NCBI RefSeq assembly: GCF_032854445.1 | Contig: NC_088302.1 | Location: 46,970,521-47,034,520, forward strand | Origin: Liolophura sinensis | Lineage: Eukaryota > Mollusca > Polyplacophora > Chitonida > Chitonidae | Direction of reading: 5' to 3' | Length of the DNA stretch: 64,000 nt | Part shown: one piece after another, positions 46,476 through 62,004 of the stretch | How the letters are laid out: each line of letters opens with the position of its first letter | Numbering within the stretch: position 1 is the stretch's first letter | Made by a program: the position numbers and the translations under genes | The notes under the pieces: model-generated | Database searches by the model: none | What the model saw: only the letters and a program-made list of their open reading frames with translations | Told to the model about the DNA's origin: nothing

Positions 46476-49400
46476 CTGCAAAACAAAAAAGAAAAAAATA
46501 TACAACCCTGTCGTATCTGCCACAATGAATCATATCTGTATGTACTAAAAAACGTGGTAGATTTCTGAGATGAAAGTGCTGTGAAGAGAGGATTTAAAAT
46601 AAACATTTCCAGTGGATACAGTTAAAATAATCAAATTAGACAATGTACATTCTGAAGCTTGGAAAGCAACCAAAAACTGAACAGTGAAAGACAGAATACT
46701 CTGATATTTAATATATTACAAATGATCTGCATATGAAAAGAAACCATGAAATGTTTGATTTAAAGCAACATATATGTTACTGAGTATTCAAGGTTAAATC
46801 CAAAATTGCAGTGATGCATACATGCCTGCAAACTATAGTACATATATCTAGGGCATGCTGTTTTATGAGCATAAAGTACAAACTATCTAACAAATATATG
46901 CAGAAAAAGGTATGAAATGTCATGTCACCAAGACAAAGTACTGGTCAGGAATATTTATAACAATGAAATGGAAATGGGAACATCCATGCCAAATAAACTT
47001 TAAAAATACATGTATAGGAAAACAAGAAAAAAACAGAAAATAAATAAATAAAATTACTGACTGTGGAGTGTAACCAACCCACCAATAAAGACAAATAATT
47101 TCGCTGCTTTTGTGTCAATGTTGTAGGAAATAAAAGCAGTCATATAAAGATATTCCTTACATTTACATCATCTCAACAGAGTACAGTTCACAAATGTTAA
47201 ACACCAAAAATAAATCTTGAGTGATTAGGAAAATGAGTTCATTACACTCAGATCAGGACAGCATACATGCTGGCCCAGTAATATAGCTAACATTTTATGG
47301 GTCTAATACCTTAATTCATATTTTTTGTATCTTTTCACATTTTTCATTTATTTCACATTCCAAACTGTAGGTCATTCGTCCTAAGGCAGGGACAGTAAGG
47401 TATATGGATGTATATTGTCCGTGTAGGCAATAAACTTTCAGTGAGGCCACGATTGAACCAGTGAGAGATCCATTCAAACACACCTCAAAGACCTTTTTTC
47501 AGGATGACCAAATGTACAACTTATAGGCATGTTATAACCACTAATTTGGACTACACAAGATTCAAGTGTTACACATGAATGGTCACCAGGTATTATACCC
47601 CAGCAGATCCTAAGATTTTTATAATTCCTCACTTTTAACATCACAGTTATGTCCCTTTACAGTAGGATGCTTATTTATTTGAGTTTTTACAGTCAGACGT
47701 GTGCGAGCGGTGTAAACGAAAAGTCCTCTGCTAGGCTTCTGACCATCTCCTGATTTCATGCCACAACCTATGCAGTGAGAACTGTTTGAACAAGCAGTCA
47801 CAACGTGCTAGTGCTTTGACTATTTAAGCCAGTCATGGCCTGGTGAGACCTGAAATGACATTTTTATCTTTTGAGGTTTTAAATGTGGACTAGATGTAAA
47901 TCTCACATTAAACATTACTATAATTAATGTTAACACTAATATTTCTACAAGTCTTCAGCAAACTATTTGTAAAACTTACTACACATATTAAAACATCCAC
48001 AAATACAAATAAACTAGTAACAGAGGGGAAAAAAAGACTCCAAAGAAACGTAAAAATATTTCCAAATACCTCATCAATATGGAAAAAAAACTGTCCTTAT
48101 TATATTATGTTTATTCCATCATGCAAATTTACACTGGCAAAACTGTAACAATATACCTAAATACCCCATAAAATGTAAATAAAAGACAAGACAAAAAGCG
48201 GGAAAAAAAGACAGTAATACTAAATAAATAAGGAATGATAGCACAATGGACAACATCTAACGAATAGTTGACCACGTACAAGTTTCCCACGACGTAAAGC
48301 TGTAAACAGAACAGTGAAGAGGGAGAATGCAGGGCGATAAAGAAAACATGTCAGGTGAGGAAGTCCACAAAACAAGCTTCAGGCTTCAGACAAATGTTAG
48401 ACCCAAAAAATGATCACTACTGTAGGAGATTTTAAAGATTTAGAAATATTCTCCTTTCAAACTGTCAAACATGAGCATAGTCAGTAGTCAACCTTTCACG
48501 TTGGTAAATTGGTGCATGGATTGGCTTATTCTGAGAAATAACAGATTTCTGCACATCCACAAATTGTTTTAAACAATTTACAGCATTTTTATATGCAAAA
48601 TGGTCAAGGAATTAACAATTCCTTAACAATGGTCAAGCTAACCACTGTCTGAAAACTAAAGCCAAGAAAAGCATATATTTTTAATGGCACATGTCTGACA
48701 TAATCTGAGAGCAATCGTGTTGTGTGGACTAGCGTTGGCTGGGAAGGGTTTGGAGGTTATGTTGAGCCCAGTTTCTGTGTACAGGTATGAGAGTCACCCA
48801 TGCCAGAGGTATTGGGAGGCCCTAACCACCATGAGAGCAGATCAAACCAGAATTTCTGGTTGTTACCTGATTTACCCTTACACAATCACTGTCTCTCTAT
48901 GTCTGTAAGCTGGTGTGAAAACAGTCAAGGCAAAGGTTTTAGTCTGACATTGCTTTGAAGCTTAAAATAGGGGTCAAGACCTTGCGTTTTAATTGCACTA
49001 ATGGCATAGCTTGCTGGATTAGTAACTGGGTGCAAACACACAGAGAAAGTACATGCCAGGCAATGTTGAAACCATAATGTTCTATAGAACAACTGGAAGA
49101 AACTGGAATAAATCTAGTTACTGAAAGAGTAAATGTGAACTGACCATAAATGTATGACAAACCATCCTAAAACTTCTTCCAAAATTGCCATAAACCAATC
49201 AGATATCATGATCCATCTACTTGAGAGGTGAATACAATATGTGCATCTGTACATGTGTTAAAATTTCAAAATCTCAACAACATTAAAGGAAAGTGGCTAG
49301 TGTACACTAAAAGATGACTTTCAATGTTGATAAGAGTTCTACTCAATACAATTCCAAACGTGGAAGATAGTGTTTTTCCAGGACCTAATAACCCTAGGTT

Positions 49401-51141
49401 TTCCAGCACTTTTAACGATAATTTAGTTCAAGTATCAATCTTTATGTGGAGGTTAATGCATGCTATTTAGGAGGTTCATTTTTCTGTCCATTTTTGAGCA
49501 CAATGTAATGTGACCTGTAACATTAAAAACGACAAAATTGGACACTGATATCCCAAAATAAACTCTTTTTCAGGGCTGTCAAGGTCCAGACAGTGTAGAA
49601 CCATTCCACTGGTTGCAGTTACATGTTCATATGAACCATGTTACCCTATTTCCTCAACCTTTTTTCAAACGAAAATGCAACTTTCACTGCAATTTATACA
49701 CATTTTTAAATCGATTTTCGAGACAAAACTACATTGGTTGGATTGGCCCATTTCAGGGTTTCGCAAAAAGTACAATTTTATCAGTCAACACAGAATAATG
49801 CCCCCTAATATGCCTAAATTGATGGACAGCAGTGAAACTAATGTGTGTTTTATTGCTGTTCTTGTTGGCCCTATTGAAAGGTCAGTTTTTATTGTTGATG
49901 CATCTTGTCAATAATAATGATCTGATGCACAACTGTATACTGGTGAAGCGTGTTTCACGTCAGTTGACACTGCGGTTCAGGCGGTTAGAAAACGGCACTG
50001 ATTTTATTTACTTATTTCTGATCACATCACAGATTTGCGACAATTTATGTAGAAATCATGCGTATTACTGAAATCTTCCACTTTCAAATCAAATGCATCG
50101 CATTGAGTAGAACAAAGTTCAAAATGACTGACATATGAAAAATTATGTAGATATCATGCGTGTTACTGAATCCTCCCACTTTTCAAACACAACAGTAGGA
50201 CAACTCATAATAGTTCGAATCTAATCAACCATGCAATTGTATGCAACGATCTAACTCTAAATGTAGGATGACATCCACATGAGGGTGCATTCAATGCATA
50301 TTAGAATACAATGCAAGGCTAAATCTAAGTGCACTCATTCTCTGGTAATGGAAGATTAAATTGCAAATGCATTGAACTGACAATGCAAAAATAAATTCTG
50401 AGATCAACAAAAGTGCAAACTGTAGGTAACCTACACTTGGTATACACAGAATACATTTCAGACTCCATGCATAAATCAAATATAAATCATCATACACAGA
50501 AAAGAAAAAAACTTTCAATTACTTCACAAAATGACTGACGGGCTATGAGTGTAATATCGACTTTATATTGATACCGCTGATCATTCATATATATTAGAAC
50601 CGTTGTAAAAATATCAATAATTTGTGTGATGGCACATAGCTATTTTCAGAAAGAAAAAAAAAAATCACTGCAATATAACAGAATAAATTAGGTAATTGCT
50701 TATCAGTTGATGAGCATCAGCCTTTCATAGATGACGGAAAGTCGTTATATTTGAATTATGATTGTAGGCACTCTATCCTTCACACAGTTAATTGCTCACT
50801 AATTCACTAATCACACTAAATCACATTTAATGAGGCTACTCAGACAATTGTCTTAGCAACAGCTATCTATCTCCTGCAATAAATTCCCTGCAGATATTCT
50901 CCTTTTAAGAACATAACATTAATAGCCACTGCTATAAAGACAAAAATGGGGAAATGCACATTATACTTATTTTTATGCGAACTCCACATAAAATGATTAT
51001 ATTCAAGATTCAAATGACAAGGCCACATCTGTTAAAAGATGTTACACGAATTTGACCAGTGATTCAATGTAATACAAATTACATAATGTTATGTCTTTCA
51101 AGTATGCTGCACCTTGTATTTGTATGTTTAAATGCCATTAG

Positions 51142-51383
51142 TATTTATTTATTTATTTATTTTACTGGTGTGTTACGACATGTTCAAAAATATTTCACTT
51201 TTACGATGGAGGCCAGCATTATGGTGTAAGGAAACCAGGCAGAGGCCAGGGGAAAACCACAACCATCCGTGGGTTGCTGGAAGACATCCCTATGTACAGC
51301 TGGAGAGGAAGCCAGCATGAGCTGGAGCACATTGGTGAGGGTCACCTAGGTCAATGTGCCAACACCCTCGGTCATGGAGGCCT
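51142..51383 (-). mobile_element. tRNA-SINE, diverged
   Basis: ATTT tail, then GTTACGACATGTTCAAAAAT through GGTCATGGAGGCC. Head region is present but diverged. Confidence 0.75.
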
Positions 51384-51907
51384 ACTAGTATTTTCATCTA
51401 TATTTACATCACCATGAATTTATTCCTATAGATGGCCTCTAGGAAGAATAATGATGACTTTGTCACTGAGACTTTAGACTTTCCATCAAAACAGTCTTTA
51501 ACACCATGCAGGTCAATTCCTATGCACTATATCACAGAAAAAAATACAATACTACCATGACGGGATTTTTCAGCTGGTCATCAACATTATAACATGAAAT
51601 CAACATGCCACCCCATGCCAATACCTATCATAAAAATAATCTTCGTATCACATTAATAATTAGAGTATTTGATACGTTTCTTACAGGTAACTCAAGCTTG
51701 TTATTTAAAATTGTTATTTGCTATCATTATCAGGTAATAAATAAATCTGAAATGTTTATGAATACTGAAATACAAGTAAGCCAAGACCAATGAAACTGCT
51801 GGGCTAAACTGAAACAAGCTCACAAACTATGGCTTAATGACTCATATGTGCAGCCACAGCCACATGTGCCTAACACCTATCAAGTGATACATATGGGCAT
51901 GTAACAT

Positions 51908-52140
51908 TTTATTTATTTGTTTGTTTATTTGATAGGTGTTTTACACCGTACTCAAGAATATTTCACTTATACGATGCCAGAGGAAACTCACAACAATCCG
52001 CAGGTTGCTGTCAGACCTTCCCACATACGGCTGGAGAGGAAGCCAGCATGAGCTGGACTTAAACTCACAGCGACACCATTGGTGAGACAATCTTGGGTGA
52101 TGATGCTGTGCTAGCGCGCTTACCAACTGAGCCACAGAGT
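51908..52140 (-). mobile_element. tRNA-SINE with preserved A box
   Basis: Tail ATTTATTTGTTTGTTTATTT at left; A box TGGCTCAGTTGG-type complement at about 52120-52131 (CCAACTGAGCCA). The segment around the GGCCAGCATTATGG block is deleted. Confidence 0.8.
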
Positions 52141-52274
52141 GTAAGATTATAGGTTAGAACCTGAGGTAGTGAGTTCCAGTCTCAAAGAAGCCAGCTCTTT
52201 CGTAAGTCATGATTTACTTTAGTTTTAAGAGGTATGTTTTTTTCATAACATTTTATAAAACATTTAAAATTATT

Positions 52275-52289
52275 GGGGGGGGGGGGGGG
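52275..52289. repeat. G homopolymer (15)
   Basis: Run of G followed by CCGCAT in a formin intron; a second interrupted G run lies near 54811. Confidence 0.9.
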
Positions 52290-53190
52290 CCGCATATTTA
52301 CCTGTAAGTGACATTTTCTAGTAAAAGACAACTCGAAACAACTATAACTGTTTCACGATCAGTTACAATACATTCCATCAGGCAGGTGCTAATTCTATGA
52401 CAAATGCCAAAATACATCTTCAGTAAAGTTCAATCCTTAACTCTTGGGCTATCATGCACACCACTTGGTCAAGACAATCAAAGAGGTCTTTAAAAACCAT
52501 TCCAAGGCAAACCTTTGATTCAGAGTCGGGAGACGGTACGAATGGCTTGACTCTATAAACACGTGAACGCCTCAAGGTGGATCGATGTTCAAACTCTGAC
52601 TCTTCTAGAACAATATCACACATAATAAACTATACAGTCCCCCTTAACTACAATATCAACACTGAGCTTGGTGTAACAACCACATGGATTTACATATGAA
52701 ACACTATAGCTACTGACTGGTTTATTGATTACATCCCCCATTTTCTCAAAAAACTGTGGGTGCCAGTGTTTGCTGCTGCTTCATGGAAAAGATATCCATT
52801 AAAAAAAAGAAGACGAACACAAATATTGACATGAAAGAAAGGCAGCAGCAAGTTCATCCCATCTAATTTCAAACCGGTCTCAGATACACAATCCCGTATT
52901 TCCATATGTAGTACTGAGGGAGTTGTGCTAAAACACTGATTCGTGTTACACAAACCTACAGATGTTTACAATCCAGTGTTCATGTGCAGCTGCTAATAAC
53001 TACATGTACGCGTGCGTTGTACACAGCTTTCATTATCAAGCTACTTCAACATTAACATATATTACATATTAAGATTAGGTGTCAGAAACTTTATGTATTG
53101 ATATACATGTAGATGTATAGTAAAAACAAACCATAGACACTTAACATCCCTGACTGCGCATAATGGGGATGCTGCTGGTGTCACACTTAC

Positions 53191-53307
53191 CGCCCGCAGC
53201 TCTTGGAGTTCGTCTTTTCCCTTCTCTCTTCTCACGGTTCACACTGAAGGCCTGGCCTGTCTTCAAAGCTTCCAAGAGGTTGTCCATTACACCTTCCTGA
53301 TCATCGT
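53191..53307 (-). CDS. DIAPH: DIAPH-type formin, DAD exon
   Basis: Encodes DDDQEGVMDNLLEALKTG and QAFSVNREKREGKRRTPRAA. The GVMDNLLEAL core is the diaphanous autoregulatory domain, an amphipathic helix that binds the N-terminal DID and keeps the formin inactive until Rho binding. In DIAPH1 a basic RRKR follows the core almost at once; here the basic run (REKREGKRR) begins about five residues later. Acceptor CTAACAG precedes 53307, donor GTAAGT follows 53191. The first codon is completed by the G from the upstream exon, and one base is passed on. If this intron were retained, the frame would stay open to a stop at 53141. Confidence 0.92.
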
Positions 53308-55416
<2,109 letters not shown>

Positions 55417-58045
55417 TTACTGTAGATGTGACAACAACCCTAAAATATAATAACAAGGGGTTTTAAAGCTGGTGGGCAAGATAGGGCTGTTGGTGGGGAA
55501 GTCAGAACAGTTGTATGTTAGACACAGCCCAATTTAAAAGATCCTGTTTGTGGAAAGAAATAAAAGGAATAAAAGAAAAAAAAAAAGAGTTAACCAAAGG
55601 ATCTGAATTGATGATAAAACATCTCACCTGGATCACTTGTGGTGTCACATGACCCAATAAAGTTGTACTAATGACATGAGTGATGTAATACGTATCAGCC
55701 AAAGCAAATCGTGCAGTATTATGTAGTAAGTTTTCTTTCCCCACAGAGTAATGATTACCAGTCACACATTTGTGTGCACAAATCTCATGTACAGCTAAAG
55801 CCTGTTAAAACCCATACCTTAGCTCAACAATGCCATTAATCTAACTGTCATGAAAAAGAAAACTGACAGGGCTAAGCCGGGCAATAGATCATGAAAACTT
55901 GCATCCAACTGACAGATTTTTAATTTCGAGTACTACTGATTACTGAATGGTTTTAGGCACCTTCTACAATCTCAGTTGCGTAGACCACTCTACATGACGA
56001 AATGGTGATGGATAGTAGTGTATATAGAGCGGAAAATAAGGCATTCGATGAAGGCAATCAATTTACCATGGTCTATGGAGCGATGTAGAAGAGTCATTTC
56101 TACAACACAACACAGCTGCTAAAGAACTTTAAGTTCAGGGTATACACAACTCGGCACCGCATAAAATTAGCCCCTGGCAACCGACAATCATGACCACTCC
56201 TTTAAAACTGACCCAATGCGCTTAATTACAATGTCACCCCGAGGTCATTCTGAGCACAAAGCCAGACTTTTTGCGTGTAGAGGACGGGCATGATGGCACA
56301 TTCAATGGCACCTGCACTGTTTCAACATTTTCAGGTGAGTCTTCACGTTGGCACTATTCCACCACTGACTTTCATCCATTGCGCCTTTGTTATCTCAAGA
56401 TTTATGATGCTGGAACCATGCCTATGTTTCATTTGCATCAGTAACTCCACAGAAAGGTACGGTATCACTGTGAAATTAATGGCTAGCCTTCGTGAGCATC
56501 CATAATACATATTAGCGGAAAGTTTCAAATATCATACTCAGTCAAGGAGACGCCCATGATAGATGGCATATACTGTCAGTAACTGTTAGCTTACATGAAT
56601 CGTTGTAGTCCCCTCAGTTTAAACTAACCACAATTTATTTTTTTCAATCAAGGAAACACATCTATGCTACAATCAGAACAAACATAAGTTATGTTTTGGC
56701 TAAAAAATTAATGGACATAGATATGTAGGATCTTGATGAAGCAAATATTTTTCCTTCTGATTGCACCTACGTCAAAATGAGAGGAACAGACTTGAGTGTA
56801 AATCATAAACAAATTCCTGTATCTCACATAAAAAAGTTAGTGACAGGGTTACCTAACATCTTGTCATCTGCATATAACAAGGCTCGGACTATTAACATGA
56901 TATCACAAGATGGACTCTCTAAATCCTCCTAATTACTCTAGAGCCATCATTCACAGGGATGACGGGAAGATGTATTGTATATACATGTATATAAGGATCC
57001 TTCATTTCTCAGGTTTTCCTGATCTTTTGATCTACGTCCACCTAGAGACAGTTTCGGCTGAACAAGGAATCAGACAAGACTAACATCAAAACAGATTCAG
57101 GTAAGGTCTTTTTTTTTCTATTGTTTGTTTGGCCACCAAAATGTGAAAGTTTTTTAAAGCACATCGACTTAAAGCAAAAGGCAACAAAAGGATTAACCTC
57201 AGCAGTATTCAAAACCCACATTCTGTTTGCTGCTTGTTGTTCCGGTTTTGCATTGCCCTGCAGCATTTAAGTTCTAAACCAGTCTGTAATAACTCACTGA
57301 CATAATGCTTAATCCCAAATCTGAAATTTGGTAGTGTTTTGCTCACCTTCATTCATATTTTTTTGGAACTGAAAGCTAAAGTTTTGATTCAGGTAGACAA
57401 TGTAGTTGGAACAACTATTAGCACTCCTACTTCCAAGTAAGTTTTGTGACCTGTGTTTTAGGTTGCTGTTAAATACAGAATCAATTCTGATTGGCTGGTG
57501 TGGGAGATAGTCAAGTCCAGGCTATGCCTAGCCTTAGCTGAATTTTAGGTGTGGCAGATTTATTCAAGCATGACCACGGCTGCAGGAAACATTATCTCCA
57601 TGGTCAATCAGTTAGCGTCGATTCTGTATCTCGTTAAGATTACCAGAGATGTACTGCAGCTATAAGACAAATGAGTGTGTAAATCCATAAAAACTATTCC
57701 CAACACAAAACTGGAAACTCAGCCGCTAAGTTTTGGATTTGATAGATGAGCAGGATGGTACATAGCAGCTAATGACCCTCAAGAAATTCAAACTGGTAAC
57801 TTCATTCATTTGTCCAACCTATCAGTTGTTCAAACAACAAACATGTAGTTCATCTCCAAATTTTTGTTATCACAAACACATACCCTTCACTCGACTTATA
57901 AATCATACAAGTGAATATCACACCAGCTAACTGGTAAGAGAAAAACTAAATTAAAGCTTGACTGTATGAGATAGATACACATGTATATACTTCATCTTAA
58001 TGGTTCCTTTGCCTTTAATGTTACCTACACTGATTATGCACAGCG

Positions 58046-58326
58046 AATCAGTGATGGAACAACCCCATCGTGTTATTGTGCTCTACATGTGAGCAAAACC
58101 TGACCTCAATAAATGAAGTACTTTTTAAGATACCCCACCTAACATTTTGTTTCCAGTACACAAAAGTGATGAATTTTGTAATTTACACTATTCAATAGGC
58201 TCACATCGAATCAAAGCTGGAACATCCCCATCACATTATTGTGCTCAAATATGATGCGTGCAAAACCTGAGCGCAATACATGCACTACTTTTTTAAGATA
58301 CCACCCCTAACATTTCCTTTAACATG
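58046..58326. repeat. Diverged direct duplication of about 120 bp
   Basis: 58046-58164 and 58208-58326 share GAATCA...GGAACA.CCCCATC, ATTATTGTGCTC, GCAAAACCTGA and TTTTTAAGATACC in order. Confidence 0.75.
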
Positions 58327-59268
58327 GCTTTCGTTGTTATCAGACACCAACACTCTGGGTATAACATACCGTACTTAGTTCAGGTGAGATAATAACAAGT
58401 CAGGTTTTGATCAATTTTTAACTACAAGGTTAGTTTGAAGCACAGTTCTTGAGATCTGTTGCTTATCGGGTAAAGTACAAGTATTCTGTAACCATTCCAT
58501 ATCACCACAATCACACACAATCACATGAATAATAGATAAGACAAACAGGCACTTGCTCAACACGAAACAGGCGTGTTCTCGGCCTGAAACAAAGCGAGAG
58601 ATCACAGCAGAAGAATCCAATACAATAGCACGGAAGACACGCTTCACATGTATAAACAAGAACGTGAACTGACTGAGAGTCAAGTTATCGAGATGTGATT
58701 CTGTAGAGCCAGTATATGCATATGTACAGTTCTGGCACCATGCCCTTTACCATGTTAACCAGCTTTTATAGTTCACTATGAGACATCGCCATGAGACAGG
58801 AGTATTAAAAGCACCGGTTGATACAACTGTCATGTGAAAAGAAATCTGGAGTTTGTCAAGTCTACAGGACATAATAGACAGGTCTGTGGTGTCAGTGATT
58901 TATTTTGTTTAATTACAGGAAAATCTACTAAAATTTCATAGAATTTTACACCCTGACGTAAGAGTAATTGGTTGGTCCAAAAATTATGTGAAGTAATGTT
59001 TAATCTACTGCAAATCATAATATATCACTTGAATTATCACTTAACATCATGAGAATACTTTACTAATAAGAGCGAATTTGATCTCAACCCAGAGTTGTAC
59101 AAAACCGGAACCTTCACGTGTATCTACATGAACATGTAAGCTTACAAAGGCCCTCGCATTTCTCATAAATGTATAATAGTCTAAACAGAGCTGTGGACAA
59201 GTGAGCTACAATTCATGTCTTCAGGGGAATAGTATTTAGGAGTTTACCACATTAGCATTGTCAACTGT

Positions 59269-59850
59269 TTAAAGGAGAAGAAAACTTTAAAAAATCACAC
59301 TATTGGCTGAAAAGAGCACATTTTTTTCTATCTGGTGGTGCCTGCTGCATAATTTCGCGATTTTTTCTCGCCATACATGTAAAGCCTGAAAACGGCAAAG
59401 ATGGCATAAATCGCTGAGTCCATCGCATCCTCCATCTTTAACACCCTGTATTTTAAGCTGGGGTTGTGTTGATTCTCAGCCAATGAGAGTCGTTAAAACT
59501 GCAGGCTTGTTTGTGTAAACCCAGAACCTATGTCCAACATTCCGGTTTCCCGATGGTCAAGCGGAAAACGAACTGTACTGTTTGCTACCTCCTGGGAAGA
59601 AGAGTTCTACCGGAAATGTACGAACTGCACTTTGGCCGTTTCCAACGGCAATTCTCCTCCTAACACAGAAGACTTCAGGACTAGTTTTTAGGCAAAATGG
59701 AGTCGCCCACAGCAGGTTTTGGCGCTGACCTTATTTATAATTTATCAACTTGAGGTACATATTAGAATTTTTTCATGGCATACACCTGCGAGGAAATGCA
59801 TACTCTTTTCAATGGTATTTGATTGGTATTTAAATTTTCTTCTCCTTTAA
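59269..59850. mobile_element. TTAA-flanked MITE, copy 2 (in formin intron)
   Basis: Element 59273-59846 (574 bp), collinear with copy 1 through its full length with scattered substitutions, same terminal inverted repeats, TTAA at both ends (59269-59272 and 59847-59850). Non-coding. Confidence 0.8.
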
Positions 59851-60139
59851 AAGTAATAAGTCCCTGAACCAAGTTTGACTATCTAAACAAGACCGTGTGT
59901 TAAATGCCTCTTGCTGAGAGGTATAAACATCATTAACATATTAAGAAGTTTATATTGCATTTCTGTTTTATGTCGACTTTAAACTATTTTTGTACACCTA
60001 CATGTCCTCTGAAGACCTGAAATCATGTTTTAAATACATACACGTGTAGATGTATCTACATACACAGATACATCTTCTTAAAGTTTGAAGGTATAACAGA
60101 CATGAATTTATATACTATTTCAGACTTCTATTCATACAT

Positions 60140-60334
60140 TGGTTCAAGTCTAGCTCACGCTGGCTCCCTCTCCATCTGCACATAAGAAGGTCTGACAGCA
60201 AACCTGCATATGGTCACGGGTTTTCCCCAGGCTCTGCCTGATTTCCCCCCACCATAACGCTGGCCGAAATCGTAAAAGTGAAATGTTCTTGAGCACAGCA
60301 TAAAACACCCATCAAATAAATAAATAAATAAAAT
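60140..60334 (+). mobile_element. tRNA-SINE, 5' truncated, upstream of receptor 3
   Basis: GGTTCAAGTCTAGCTCACGC (B box region) through AAAACACCCATCAAATAAAT. Imperfect direct repeats of about 38 bp at 60089-60126 and 60345-60382 flank it at a distance and may be an old duplication. Confidence 0.75.
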
Positions 60335-60506
60335 GAACAGATTGAGGTGTAATTGATATGAAATCATATACTACTTTAGACTCGTACTGTGCAAGAGTTC
60401 AATAAAAACAATAAATGCGCGTTCTTTTAACTGTTTAAACATATAACTTTATGTGGAGACTTTTTCAATATAAAATAGACTTCATTTAAAAGAAATCATT
60501 TAATTC

Positions 60507-60526
60507 AAATTCTGTTTTGTTTCCAG
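60507..60526 (+). other. Splice acceptor upstream of receptor 3 coding exon
   Basis: TCTGTTTTGTTTCCAG ends at 60526 with a clear pyrimidine tract, 10 bases before ATG 60537. An upstream non-coding exon is implied; no candidate first exon could be recognised. Confidence 0.65.
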
Positions 60527-60536
60527 TAACATTCAA

Positions 60537-61724
60537 ATGGCTTCTTCACGCTTTGGGCAGATACTCATCATTTACCTTGCAAATCAACAAATGACCACTG
60601 CCATGTCCGTTAACATATCAACCAATGAAACAGGGCGTTGTAACTGCTCCACCAGTGAGACAGAAGATGACATGGAGGAGGGGAGTGATGAGCTCTCATT
60701 GGCTAGTAAGATCATCTATGGAATAATTATACCCATCATGGCTGTGGTCTGTATCATTGGGAACATCCTCACCATGGTATCGTATGCTCAAGACCGTAAA
60801 CTACGCACAGTGCACAACACTTATCTTATAAGCCTGGCTGCCTCTGACCTGCTCGTTGGCTGTGTCAGTATGCCCTTTTATGCTGTCTACACACTCATGA
60901 GCTACAGCTGGCCGTTTGGGGTGACTTTCTGCAAAGTTTTCATGTCCATAGACTTTCTGGCGTGTTTGGAGTCTGTGTTTGTCATAATGCTAGTGAGTTA
61001 CGATCGCTGTATGCTGCTAGTGCAAGGAGCTGCGTACTCTGCCAAACAGACAATACGGGCTGCGAAAATCCGCATCTTTATCTCGTGGATGATAGCCTTC
61101 CTGGTCTATGTGCCAGCTATTTGTTTGTGGGACGTGATACGAGGGTACAGTGCTGTGGAAGAAGGGGATTGTGATGTGGAATTCTACAACGAATTTGGTT
61201 TTACGATGGCAACGTCCATTCTCGAGTTCCTGCTACCACTCATAATCATCTCATCTCTGAACATATACCTCTACAGCCTCATTCTAAAGCGCTCCAGGGA
61301 AGCCCCCGGCAAGAAGAATTTCCACAACAAAATCAACCCAGACAACAAGAATAACAGTGTTAAGGACAAAACTGAAGGTTCTCAGGGGGCTGACGACAAA
61401 TACCAAGCAATGGTCAAGCGGGAGAGGAAGGCAGCTCGTTCCCTGGCTATCCTGGTCAGTGTGTTTACTGTGTGCTGGATGCCATACACCGTCTGTACCG
61501 TCATCATAGCATTCTGTGACCGCTGTGTCCCCGATAACCTCTACGAGGCTTTCGCCTGGATCCTCTGGGGCAATTCTACTCTGAATTCATTCCTTTATGC
61601 CTTTACAAACAAGCAGTTTCGCATGAACTATATTCGCCTGCTGCGACTCGAGAAACTCTGCTACAGAAACACCAAAGTATCTCCTCATATGAGCATGTCA
61701 GCTGAGAATCAAACAATAACCTGA
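60537..61724 (+). CDS. Histamine H3/H4-like aminergic GPCR, receptor 3 (395 aa), nested in formin intron
   Basis: Third paralogue, predicted plasma-membrane amine receptor. Seen: N76 (1.50), D104 (2.50), C132 (3.25), D139 (3.32), DRC at 156-158, E230 (5.46), P234 (5.50), CWMPY at 313-317. TM7 reads N350-S351-F-L-Y354, so the normally near-invariant proline of NPxxY is serine (codon TCA at 61587-61589). The N-terminus has sites NIS, NET, NCS and an acidic stretch before TM1. ICL3 is about 45 residues. ATG 60537 lies 10 bases after a TTTCCAG acceptor ending at 60526. The gene lies on the + strand within the 55351-62570 intron of the - strand diaphanous-type formin. The 251 bases from 60780 match receptor 1 with three synonymous differences, while the 77 bases from 61419 match receptor 2 with three, so the coding sequence is a mosaic. 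The reading frame is intact and otherwise looks functional. Confidence 0.9.
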   Translation: MASSRFGQILIIYLANQQMTTAMSVNISTNETGRCNCSTSETEDDMEEGSDELSLASKIIYGIIIPIMAVVCIIGNILTMVSYAQDRKLRTVHNTYLISLAASDLLVGCVSMPFYAVYTLMSYSWPFGVTFCKVFMSIDFLACLESVFVIMLVSYDRCMLLVQGAAYSAKQTIRAAKIRIFISWMIAFLVYVPAICLWDVIRGYSAVEEGDCDVEFYNEFGFTMATSILEFLLPLIIISSLNIYLYSLILKRSREAPGKKNFHNKINPDNKNNSVKDKTEGSQGADDKYQAMVKRERKAARSLAILVSVFTVCWMPYTVCTVIIAFCDRCVPDNLYEAFAWILWGNSTLNSFLYAFTNKQFRMNYIRLLRLEKLCYRNTKVSPHMSMSAENQTIT

Positions 61725-62004
61725 CATTTTCTGTTCATCAATTACTGTCCAACTTGAAGAAATTTGTCAATGAGTTTGTCAATTTATCTGACTGAGGAAT
61801 ATCTCACAAACATAGCCTTAGCTATCCTTCCAAGTGACCAAGTCGTAAACTTGAAAATTAGTGCTATTTGGACTATTTTCAGCCCTATTAACACTGGAGT
61901 ATTAGAAAAAAGCCATAATTCAAACTGAATGCCCTCAAAAAGAGCTGTTCAGACACACTCTTTCACATTTCTACCCACCCCCCACTTATATGACAGTGAT
62001 CAGG

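Larger units (their letters stand above)
46476..53190 (-). other. Formin intron between DAD exon and terminal exon
   Basis: Bounded by GTAAGT at 53190 and TTTTGCAG at 46476. It holds two SINE copies (51142-51383 and 51908-52140), a 15-G homopolymer at 52275-52289 and AT-rich sequence in which no exon could be recognised. Confidence 0.8.
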
